NCBI GenBank assembly: GCA_017935905.1
Contig: JAGBGO010000030.1
Span: forward strand, 1 to 34,376
Length of the DNA: 34,376 nt
From: Clostridia bacterium
GTDB taxonomy: Bacteria > Bacillota > Clostridia > UBA1212 > UBA1255
Reading direction: 5' to 3'
The notes under the pieces are model-generated. The model ran no database searches, was not told where the DNA came from, and was given only the letters and a program-made list of their open reading frames with translations. The translations under genes and the position numbers were made by a program. Below, piece after piece: positions 6,164 through 14,202 of this stretch (positions are counted from its first letter, which is position 1; each line of letters opens with the position of its first letter).

Positions 6164-9100
6164 ATGAGCAGGCTGAAAATTCTGAAAGTAGAAGCGTGCA
6201 AAGAAACAAAGAAATTTAAGATTTACACCGAAAGTGATACGGTGCTGAATGACTCTGAAATTGAACGTTACAAGCAGAAGTTTCGGCAAACATTAGGCTA
6301 TCAGGATATAGAACTGTTTGTGGAAATGCCGGAGCCGCCTGCCACGCAAGACCTTCCGCCTGAAGAAATCGTACAGGTTGGATTTACCGTTGATGAATAC
6401 GAGAAACAGCAGCAGGAGAATATTAAACTTGCTGCCAGAAATATGTCGAAATCCGGCGAGGGATACGCTTCCGGAGAGGGTCATTACGTTCGGAAACAGG
6501 AAGGCTGGTACAATGGTAAAGGCGACGGCAAATCGTCTAAACGCAAACGCATTGCGCCGGCGGAAGGTGAAGAACCCAGGAAAGATGCGGAAGGGAACGT
6601 AATCTTATTGGGTACAGATTTCTTCGATCCGATTACGCCGATGAAAGATATTACGATGGACTCCGGTTTTGTGGCAGTTCGAGGAAGAATTTTCCATTTT
6701 GAAACGAAACAAATTCCCAGTGGGTCCTATATTGCCACTGTTCAGCTGACAGATGAAACGAACTCTCTGTCTGCAAAGTTTTTCTTCCAGGAAGAGGACT
6801 TGGATTATGTGAATGGTTTCTTTAAGAAGAATACGTATGTACGCATTTACGGAGAGGCAATTATTGATAAATATACAAGAGAGCTTACTTTGACGGCCAA
6901 GAGTATTATTGTAGCCAAGCAGAAGAAACGCATGGACAATGCCCCCAGGAAAAGGGTTGAATTGCATTTACATACATTAATGAGTTCTGTAGACGGTATC
7001 ACAAGACCGGGACCGCTTATGGAAACCTTGATCCGCTGGGGACATCAGGCAGTGGCGGTTACCGACCATGGCGGTGTACAAGGTTATTCGGAATTAACCA
7101 AAATTTATAGAGAAAAATATGCTAAAGAAATTGCACCGGACTTCAAAATTTTATACGGATGCGAATGTTATCTGTGCGACCGTACGCCGGATATGACCCA
7201 TGATGAAGCAAAGAAATTGCCTACCTATCACTGTATTTTACTGGTACAGAATACGGTGGGATTAAAGAATTTATACAAACTGATTTCTAAATCCAATTTG
7301 GACTATTACCACAAGCGTCCCAGAATTCCCCGCTTTGAACTTCAAGCGCACCGAGATGGTTTGATTGTAGGAAGTGCATGCTCCGAAGGCGAATTGTACG
7401 AGGCATTGCTGAATCAAGAACCGGAGGAGAAACTCCTGCAAATGGCAGATTTCTACGATTATTTGGAAATTCAGCCTGCAGAGAATAATATGTATTTAGT
7501 ACGAAACGGTATGGTTTCCGGTTTGGATGAAATTGAGCGTCATAATTTGCATATTGTATCTTTGGCGGATCAGTTAGGTAAACCCACGGTGGCTACGTGC
7601 GACGTACACTTTTTGAATCCGGAGGACGAAATTTACCGTGCGGTTTTGCAAGCAGGGCAGGGATACGATGATTTTGCCAGCCAGCCGCCCCTTTATTTGC
7701 GTACTACGGAAGAAATGTTGGAAGAATTTAAATATTTAGGCGATCGGGCGGAGGAAATCGTTATTGATAACACCATTAAGATTGCCGATATGATTGAGAA
7801 AATCAAACCGGTTCCCGACGGAAACTACCCGCCCAGTATTCCCGGCTCCGATGAGACTTTACGAAACAGCGCCTATGAGAAGGCTTACAGTATTTACGGC
7901 AATCCCTTGCCGGACGTGGTGGAGAAACGGTTGAAAAGAGAACTGGATTCTATTATCAACAACGGTTACTCTATCATGTATATTACTGCGAAAGAATTGG
8001 TGGCAGAATCTGCCAGAAACGGCTACCAGGTAGGTTCCCGTGGATCCGTAGGATCTTCTCTTGCTGCCTATATGGCGGGCATTACGGAAGTAAACTCTCT
8101 TCCGGCCCACTACCGCTGTCCCGACTGTGGCTATTATGAATTCCATGAGAATGAAGGCTATGACTGCGGTTTTGACATGGAACCGAAAGATTGTCCCACC
8201 TGCGGCAAACCCTTGGTGCGGGACGGTTATGATATTCCTTTCGAAACTTTCCTTGGCTTTAAGGGCGATAAAGTTCCGGATATTGACTTAAACTTTGCTT
8301 CTGACGACCAACCCAGTGCACACCGTTATATGGAGGTGCTTTTCGGCAAGGGCAACGTGTTCCGCGCCGGTACCATTTCCGGACTTGCTGATAAGAATGC
8401 AAGAGGCTACGTACTGAAGTATTTAGAGCGTACGGGGAAGGTGGCCAGCGATGCGGAAATTTCCCGTCTTGCCAGCGGCTTTGAAGGGGTTAAGAAAACT
8501 ACCGGTCAGCATCCGGGCGGTATCATCGTTATTCCACGGGACAAAGAAATCTATGATTTTACCCCCATCCAGCACCCTGCAGAGAAGATGGACTCGGATA
8601 TCATTACGACTCATTTCGAGTTTAAGTACTTGCATGATACGCTGCTAAAGTTGGATATTCTGGGTCACGAAGGTCCGGCAATGTTGAAACTGTTAGAGGA
8701 ATTTACCGGAATTGACAGCTTAAACGTGGATATTAACGATAGCCATATGTTGTCGATCTTCAACTCACCGGACGCCTTGAATATGGATATGGACAAGGTG
8801 AAAATCAGCGTACAATTGGGCACGCTGGGCATTCCGGAAATGGGCACCAACTTTGTAATGAAGATGCTGACGGAAACAAGACCGACCAAATTTTCGGAGT
8901 TGGTTCGTATTGCAGGTCTGTCTCACGGAACGGACGTATGGACGGGGAATGCGCAAACTTTGATTCAAGACGGCGTTTGTACGTTGTCGGAAGCAATTTG
9001 CTGCCGTGACGATATTATGCTTTATCTGATCAATATGGGAATGGACAAGAAAATGTCTTTCGATATTATGGAAAAGGTGAGAAAGGGTAAAGGCTTGACC

Positions 9101-9787
9101 GCCGAATGGGAAGCGGAGATGCGCGCCCACAAGGTGCCTGAGTGGTATATTGAATCCTGTAATAAAATCAAATATATGTTCCCAAAAGCCCACGCCGTTG
9201 CTTACGTTATTTTGTCCCTTCGTATTGCATGGTTTAAGGTGTATCAACCGGCCGCATATTACGCCGCTCGTTTTTCGCTGAAAATTGATGATTTTGATGC
9301 GGCAAATATGATTCACGGTTTAGATAAGGCATACGGGCAGATGTCTCTTATGAACTTGATCGGTAAGAACGCTGTTCAAGTAGACGTAGGTGATGATGAG
9401 GAAGAAGGCGCCTCGAAAGGCGGCGGTGAGTTATCTGCTAAAGAAAAAAGTCAGGCGGCGATCTACTATTTATTGGTCGAATTGTATGCCCGTGGACTTT
9501 CCTTCTTGCCTATGGATATTTATGAATCGGATGCAAAGTATTTTAGGCCTACGCCGGAAGGCATTCGACCGCCCATTGCTTCTCTTCAAGGTGTAGGTGA
9601 ATCGGCGGCGCTGAGTATTGCAAAAGAACGGGATCGCAGGAAAGCAATAGGAGAACGTTTTATCTCTGTTGAAGACTTCCAAATGAGTACGGGTGTAAAT
9701 AAAGCGGTAGTAGAGGCTTTGCGGGCAGAAGGCTGTTTTGGCGGACTTCCGGAAAGCAATCAATTGTCGCTGTTTGATACCCTTTGA
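6164..9787 (+). CDS. polC: DNA polymerase III PolC-type alpha subunit without the 3'-5' exonuclease insert
   Basis: A 1,207-residue Gram-positive-type replicase. Order: N-terminal domain with a Gly/Lys/Glu-rich linker (about 1-165), OB fold (about 170-260), PHP domain (H268-L-H270-T, then VAVTDHGG), polymerase domain with a zinc ribbon (C652-P-D-C ... C-P-T-C) and catalytic Asp residues (P705-D706-I-D708-L-N-F and K829-L-D831-ILGH), helix-hairpin-helix region, and a C-terminal clamp-binding QLSLF. B. subtilis PolC is about 1,437 residues and has a DnaQ-like exonuclease inside the PHP domain. Here the PHP text runs from YGCECYLCD through a short linker straight to TYHCILLVQNTVGLKNLYKL, with no DxETTG, so the insert is absent rather than mutated. 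The ATG at 6164 starts the recognisable N-terminus; a GGAAGGG purine run lies about 15 nt upstream. Confidence 0.97.
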   Translation: MSRLKILKVEACKETKKFKIYTESDTVLNDSEIERYKQKFRQTLGYQDIELFVEMPEPPATQDLPPEEIVQVGFTVDEYEKQQQENIKLAARNMSKSGEGYASGEGHYVRKQEGWYNGKGDGKSSKRKRIAPAEGEEPRKDAEGNVILLGTDFFDPITPMKDITMDSGFVAVRGRIFHFETKQIPSGSYIATVQLTDETNSLSAKFFFQEEDLDYVNGFFKKNTYVRIYGEAIIDKYTRELTLTAKSIIVAKQKKRMDNAPRKRVELHLHTLMSSVDGITRPGPLMETLIRWGHQAVAVTDHGGVQGYSELTKIYREKYAKEIAPDFKILYGCECYLCDRTPDMTHDEAKKLPTYHCILLVQNTVGLKNLYKLISKSNLDYYHKRPRIPRFELQAHRDGLIVGSACSEGELYEALLNQEPEEKLLQMADFYDYLEIQPAENNMYLVRNGMVSGLDEIERHNLHIVSLADQLGKPTVATCDVHFLNPEDEIYRAVLQAGQGYDDFASQPPLYLRTTEEMLEEFKYLGDRAEEIVIDNTIKIADMIEKIKPVPDGNYPPSIPGSDETLRNSAYEKAYSIYGNPLPDVVEKRLKRELDSIINNGYSIMYITAKELVAESARNGYQVGSRGSVGSSLAAYMAGITEVNSLPAHYRCPDCGYYEFHENEGYDCGFDMEPKDCPTCGKPLVRDGYDIPFETFLGFKGDKVPDIDLNFASDDQPSAHRYMEVLFGKGNVFRAGTISGLADKNARGYVLKYLERTGKVASDAEISRLASGFEGVKKTTGQHPGGIIVIPRDKEIYDFTPIQHPAEKMDSDIITTHFEFKYLHDTLLKLDILGHEGPAMLKLLEEFTGIDSLNVDINDSHMLSIFNSPDALNMDMDKVKISVQLGTLGIPEMGTNFVMKMLTETRPTKFSELVRIAGLSHGTDVWTGNAQTLIQDGVCTLSEAICCRDDIMLYLINMGMDKKMSFDIMEKVRKGKGLTAEWEAEMRAHKVPEWYIESCNKIKYMFPKAHAVAYVILSLRIAWFKVYQPAAYYAARFSLKIDDFDAANMIHGLDKAYGQMSLMNLIGKNAVQVDVGDDEEEGASKGGGELSAKEKSQAAIYYLLVELYARGLSFLPMDIYESDAKYFRPTPEGIRPPIASLQGVGESAALSIAKERDRRKAIGERFISVEDFQMSTGVNKAVVEALRAEGCFGGLPESNQLSLFDTL

Positions 9788-9829
9788 TTGACAACAAACG
9801 GACATGATTTTACCACAGACGGGTGGTAA
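9788..9829 (+). promoter_or_regulatory. Possible promoter/operator ahead of the two-component genes
   Basis: A perfect TTGACA (9788-9793) follows the polC stop directly. Seventeen nt on there is only a weak -10 (TACCAC), which lies inside an inverted repeat TTACCAC (9810-9816) / GTGGTAA (9823-9829) with a 6-nt loop. No T-run follows, so a terminator is unlikely. A regulator-dependent promoter is the more attractive reading but is weakly supported. Confidence 0.35.
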
Positions 9830-9856
9830 TATGAATCTTACAAGGAGGCGTGTGTA

Positions 9857-10543
9857 ATGGAACCGATGAAGATGTTAATTGCAGATGATAATAAGCAAAT
9901 TACTTCTGTACTTGCGGAGTATGCAAAGAAAGAAGGGTATCAGGTAGTACTTGCCCATGACGGGGAAGAAGCGATGCATCAATTTGAAATTTTCCGCCCG
10001 GATATCGTTTTGCTGGACGTCATGATGCCCAAACGGGACGGATTTGAGATTTGCAAAGAAATTCGCAGAGAATCCAGCGTGCCGATTATTATGATCACGG
10101 CCCGGGGAGAGGATTTTGAGAAGATTATGGGTTTGGACATTGGTGCTGACGATTATATTGTAAAGCCTTTTTCCAACGGTGAAGTGATGGCAAGGGCCAG
10201 AGCGGTGTTGCGCCGTGTAAACGTAGCGGCATCCAGCAGCAAGATTTTTACCTGTGATAATTTAATCGTGAATTTGGAGAATTACGTAGTCGAGATTGAC
10301 GGAAATCCGGTCAAACTTACCAAGAAGGAGATTGAAATTCTGTGGACATTGGCTACGAATATGAATAAAGTTTTCTCACGGGACGTTTTGTTGGACAAGC
10401 TGTGGGGATTTGATTTCTACGGCGACAGCAGAACGGTGGACTCTCACATTAAACGACTTCGTTCCAAATTGGATGAATATCCCCATGAAAAGTGGGATAT
10501 TGAAACCATTTGGGGTGTGGGATACAAGTTTGCACAAAAATAG
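9857..10543 (+). CDS. OmpR/PhoB-family response regulator
   Basis: A 228-residue DNA-binding response regulator. The receiver domain (about 1-120) has the acidic pair D10/D11 (IADDN), the phosphoacceptor D54 (LLDVMMP), the switch Thr in MITAR and the conserved Lys in IVKPF. The C-terminal winged helix has the family's LTKKEIEIL start, the DSHIKRLRSKL recognition helix and the GVGYKF wing (about 135-226). It has AAGGAGG upstream of the ATG. The kinase gene follows after a 20-nt gap, so the pair is a classical two-component system. Target genes cannot be told from sequence; no clear tandem OmpR-type sites were seen. Confidence 0.96.
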   Translation: MEPMKMLIADDNKQITSVLAEYAKKEGYQVVLAHDGEEAMHQFEIFRPDIVLLDVMMPKRDGFEICKEIRRESSVPIIMITARGEDFEKIMGLDIGADDYIVKPFSNGEVMARARAVLRRVNVAASSSKIFTCDNLIVNLENYVVEIDGNPVKLTKKEIEILWTLATNMNKVFSRDVLLDKLWGFDFYGDSRTVDSHIKRLRSKLDEYPHEKWDIETIWGVGYKFAQK

Positions 10544-10563
10544 AAACGGGGATACGCTGGCGT

Positions 10564-12114
10564 ATGGGCAGGACCTTTCGGTTTGGTATTGCGGGGAAGA
10601 TGGCAGTTTACCTGATTATTACGTTGCTGATTTTTGCGATTGTGATCGGGGTGGCTTTCTCTTTGCTTTTTCGTCGCCATGCTGAGTCCATTTACGTGGA
10701 GAATATGGAGCGAACCGCCTACAGTATTCGAGATATGATGGCGGCCCTTGCGAAGCATCAAGGGTCTATTATTATTGGAGATTATCCGTCCACGCCCGGT
10801 GGTACGGACGAGTTTGGTTCTGACAGTGGGGGCGGTTTCCAATTAAGCCGGGAGACTTTTAGCCGTTTGGTATCAGGTCTTACAGATTCTACTGTATGGA
10901 TGGTTGCCCCGAACAGTCAGGGGGATTCTTTTGATATGCTTTTTCTGCTTCCTCAAGATGGAACGAAGCATTACAACGACACCAATTTTTCTAACCTGCA
11001 AGGGGATATTCAAACGTTTATTCGCCATATTTACCAAGGGAAAGAGGGAAATACCACGCTTTTTTCTACTTTAATGGGGAAACGCACCCTTACGGTAGGC
11101 GTGCCTATTTTAAGGGAAGATAGCAGTGTAATGGGTGTTGTACTTATTCACAAAGCATCTTCCGTGATTACGGAAACGTTTCAAGGCGGCTTGTGGGTGC
11201 TGATGATGAGTATTTTAATGGCGATGCTCATCGGGTGTGGATGTTTGGCGATTGTGGTGCGGAAGTTTTCAAAACCGTTGGTCAAAATCAATCAAACGGC
11301 TTTGCTGATTTCAGAAGGCGACTATACGGCCCAGTCCAACGTGCGCAGCGATGATGAAGTAGGTATGTTGGCGGAAACCATAGACGATATGGGAAAGAAA
11401 CTACAAGCAGCCGGTGAAGAAAGTGCTCACTTGATGCAATTAAGACAGGAATTTGTGGCCAATATCTCCCACGAGCTTCGTACGCCGGTTACCGTTATGC
11501 GGGGATCTTTAGAGGCACTTTGCGATCACGTGGTCACAGAACCTGAAATGGTAGAGAAATATCATGGCGAACTTTTGAAAGAAAGTATGTATATGCAGCG
11601 TCTGGTCAACGATTTGCTGGATTTGTCTCGCCTTCAAAACGCAGGATTCTCTATGAATATCCAACGATTTAATTTGTTTGACTGTGTCAGTGACAGTGTA
11701 AGAAGCGGTCGCAGAGTGGCAGACAACAAGCGTCTTGCTGTGGATTTTGAGTATGATACCATTGAACAAGTTTACGAAGGCGATTACGATCGTATTCGCC
11801 AGATGTTGTTAATCGTACTGGACAATGCAATTAAATTTACAAGCGATATCAAAAATTCGGTGCGGGTTACGTTCAAACAGGGCACGGTTTCCATTACCAA
11901 CGTAGGTCCGGGTATTTCGGAGAAGGAATTACCCTATGTTTTTGAACGTTTTTATAAATCTCGCTCAGAAACCAACAAGAATGGAACGGGTTTGGGTCTG
12001 GCGATTGCTAAGCAGATTGCCATACGCCACGGAATTGGTATTTCTGTGCGCAGCATTCCGGGCGGAGAAACCACGTTTTGGTTTGATTTTAATTTACATC
12101 AAAAGAATTCGTAG
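10564..12114 (+). CDS. Membrane sensor histidine kinase
   Basis: A 516-residue kinase partner of the upstream regulator. TM1 spans about 13-36, an extracytoplasmic sensor region about 40-205 (with a Gly/Ser-rich patch near 78-92), TM2 about 209-232, then HAMP, then the HisKA dimerisation helix with phosphoacceptor H303 (FVANISHELRTP), and the HATPase_c domain with the N box (DNAIKF), G1 (GPGIS) and G2 (GTGLGLAI). I prefer the ATG at 10564, where the basic MGRTFRFG stretch precedes TM1; the frame opens earlier at 10510 inside the regulator gene, and that extension reads as unrelated. The ribosome site (GGGGAT) is weak, fitting translational coupling. The sensor region has no motif I can name. 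Confidence 0.94.
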   Translation: MGRTFRFGIAGKMAVYLIITLLIFAIVIGVAFSLLFRRHAESIYVENMERTAYSIRDMMAALAKHQGSIIIGDYPSTPGGTDEFGSDSGGGFQLSRETFSRLVSGLTDSTVWMVAPNSQGDSFDMLFLLPQDGTKHYNDTNFSNLQGDIQTFIRHIYQGKEGNTTLFSTLMGKRTLTVGVPILREDSSVMGVVLIHKASSVITETFQGGLWVLMMSILMAMLIGCGCLAIVVRKFSKPLVKINQTALLISEGDYTAQSNVRSDDEVGMLAETIDDMGKKLQAAGEESAHLMQLRQEFVANISHELRTPVTVMRGSLEALCDHVVTEPEMVEKYHGELLKESMYMQRLVNDLLDLSRLQNAGFSMNIQRFNLFDCVSDSVRSGRRVADNKRLAVDFEYDTIEQVYEGDYDRIRQMLLIVLDNAIKFTSDIKNSVRVTFKQGTVSITNVGPGISEKELPYVFERFYKSRSETNKNGTGLGLAIAKQIAIRHGIGISVRSIPGGETTFWFDFNLHQKNS

Positions 12115-12126
12115 GGGGAGTACGAA

Positions 12127-14166
12127 ATGTTTGACAGACAATGGTTGGTACGAAAAGACCAAGATACATATAGTTTTGAATCACTTTTAACAGCACGGGG
12201 GATTACGTCGGAGACGCGAAGCGCTTATTTACAACCCGATGCTGCTACGCTGGAAGACCCTTCCAATCCTGTTTGTATGCCGGAAGCCGTTGAACGGATT
12301 TTGGAAGCCTGTGATACGGGAGAGACCATTACGGTTTTTGGTGATTACGATGCGGACGGAATTACCGCAACCACAATCTTAGTTCATTTTTTGCGGTATT
12401 TTCTCCAGGGAAATGTGGATTATTACATTCCCGATCGTTTTACCGAAGGGTACGGTATCACTGTGCAGGCGGTGGAACGGCTGAAAGAACGCGGTACGTC
12501 TCTGATTCTTACCGTGGATAACGGCATTGCGGCCAAAGACGCTGTGAAACGGGCAAGGGAACTGTCGATGGACGTTATCATCACGGATCATCACCAATGT
12601 CCGGAGCAATTGCCGGAATGCAGCGTGATGCTCAATCCCCATATCCCGGACAGCGGATTTCAGTATACGGATCTTGCCGGCGTAGGGGTTGCATATACGT
12701 TAGTACGGGCTTTAGGCGAATGCATTGGCCTTGAAGATGAGCTGAATCTCTATTTTCCGATTGTGGCCTTGGGCACAGTAGGGGACTGTATGCCGCTGAC
12801 CGGCGAGAACCGCATCCTTGTCCGCCGGGGACTAAACCGTATTGGAGAGGGCGCTTGGATCGGTCTTGATGCACTTCTGCGAAGGAGCGGATATGACCCT
12901 GAAACCGGCAAGCCCTTATCCGCAACCGATGTAGCCTTTCGCATTATTCCAAAGTTAAATGCAGCAGGCAGACTGGGCCACGCCGGGCGGGCAGTAGAAC
13001 TTTTGCTGACGTCAGATTATGACAAGGCGGAAACCTTGTCAACAAAATTACTGGAAGAAAATCAGAAAAGGCAAGCCACAGAGGCACAAATTTACAAAGA
13101 GGCGATGGAACAAGGCCATTTGATCAGTGGGGATACAGACGCGTGCGTAATTGCATTCGGCGAAGCCTGGCATCACGGTGTGATCGGCATTGTAGCCTCT
13201 CGTTTGGTGGAACAGTACGGCAAACCGGCCTTTGTGTTTGCGAAAGATGAAAGCAGTGATGAGACCAAAACGTTGTGGAAAGGATCTGCACGTTCTATTC
13301 CCGGCTTTGACATTTATCAGGCCTTAACCGGCTGCGCAGAAATATTTGAAAAATTTGGCGGCCATGAAATGGCAGCGGGGCTTACGCTTCCGGAGTCGCA
13401 AATTCCCAAGTTGATTGAAACGTTAAACCGCTATGCCCGCGAGGTTTATGCCACCCAATGGACACCGCCCCACGTTCTGGCAGACGGTGTTTTAGAACCC
13501 CATCAAGTGACGGTGCCGTTTATTCAAGAGCTTTCTCGCATGGAACCCTTTGGGGAAGGCAATCCACAACCGATCTTTATCATTACCAATCTATTTGTGA
13601 GTAAAGTTGCTATGGCGGGGAAAGACGGGAAACATTTACGGGCTTCGTTTAAGGGTCAAGACCTTTATGGAAATGATTTGTTTTTAGATGGAATTGCCTT
13701 TGGTCAAGGTGCACAAGTGGCGATTGTAAAGGGCTTTTCCCGGTGTAGCGTACTGTGTACGCTGGAGATAAATCAGTGGAATGGCATTGAGCGGCCCTCT
13801 TTGCGCATTATAGATATACAGGATTTCCATATTTCCCTTGAAAAAAGGGCACAATGTCTGTATAATAACGCGTATACTACCTTTGAAGGATTCACGTTAA
13901 ACCGTGACATTATGAAGGCAGTCTATAAGGCGATTGTCAGTTTAGGTGCCCAGTGGACCCGGGAAGATTTACAGAAAATGTGGGCACGCTTGTGCAAAGC
14001 CGGTATATCTTGTTCTTGGTACAGACTTTTGTCTGCGATTTCTGTTTTTACCGATGTTGGTTTAATCGTGAAATCCTCTGAGAACACGTATAGTTTTAAG
14101 AAGACACAGGAGAAATTCGATCTTGCTGCATCTTCTTTGTATCGCGCCATTGCATCCCGGAACTGA
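12127..14166 (+). CDS. recJ: Single-stranded-DNA-specific exonuclease RecJ
   Basis: A 679-residue DHH-superfamily 5'-3' exonuclease used in recombination and mismatch repair. Metal-binding motifs are D73-Y-D75-A-D77-G, DNGI (about residue 136), D154-H155-H156 and the downstream GVGVAYTL region. The DHHA1 part is marked by GKPAFVF, GSARSIPGFDI and GGHEMAAG. The following OB-type region and a helical tail (about 565-679) resemble the longer Firmicutes form rather than the 577-residue E. coli form. The ATG has GGGGGAG upstream and lies 12 nt after the kinase stop. Confidence 0.96.
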   Translation: MFDRQWLVRKDQDTYSFESLLTARGITSETRSAYLQPDAATLEDPSNPVCMPEAVERILEACDTGETITVFGDYDADGITATTILVHFLRYFLQGNVDYYIPDRFTEGYGITVQAVERLKERGTSLILTVDNGIAAKDAVKRARELSMDVIITDHHQCPEQLPECSVMLNPHIPDSGFQYTDLAGVGVAYTLVRALGECIGLEDELNLYFPIVALGTVGDCMPLTGENRILVRRGLNRIGEGAWIGLDALLRRSGYDPETGKPLSATDVAFRIIPKLNAAGRLGHAGRAVELLLTSDYDKAETLSTKLLEENQKRQATEAQIYKEAMEQGHLISGDTDACVIAFGEAWHHGVIGIVASRLVEQYGKPAFVFAKDESSDETKTLWKGSARSIPGFDIYQALTGCAEIFEKFGGHEMAAGLTLPESQIPKLIETLNRYAREVYATQWTPPHVLADGVLEPHQVTVPFIQELSRMEPFGEGNPQPIFIITNLFVSKVAMAGKDGKHLRASFKGQDLYGNDLFLDGIAFGQGAQVAIVKGFSRCSVLCTLEINQWNGIERPSLRIIDIQDFHISLEKRAQCLYNNAYTTFEGFTLNRDIMKAVYKAIVSLGAQWTREDLQKMWARLCKAGISCSWYRLLSAISVFTDVGLIVKSSENTYSFKKTQEKFDLAASSLYRAIASRN

Positions 14167-14169
14167 GAA

Positions 14170-14190
14170 TTAGCCCGTATTTCAGGCTAA
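14170..14190 (+). other. Short hairpin in the recJ-rel gap
   Basis: TTAGCC (14170-14175) and GGCTAA (14185-14190) form a 6-bp stem with a 9-nt loop, right after the recJ stop and next to the GAGGGTGAG ribosome site of rel. There is no T-run, so it is not a standard terminator. It could modulate rel translation; weak evidence. Confidence 0.3.
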
Positions 14191-14202
14191 GAGGGTGAGC
14201 GC

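Noticed and set aside
8765-9316. 183-codon minus-strand open frame within polC
   Set aside because: It is opposite conserved PolC sequence including the region after the third catalytic Asp, with no motif or ribosome site of its own.
6164-9787. PolC exonuclease lost by frameshift or assembly break
   Set aside because: The frame is open throughout, and conserved PHP blocks on both sides of the usual insertion point are adjacent and in frame.
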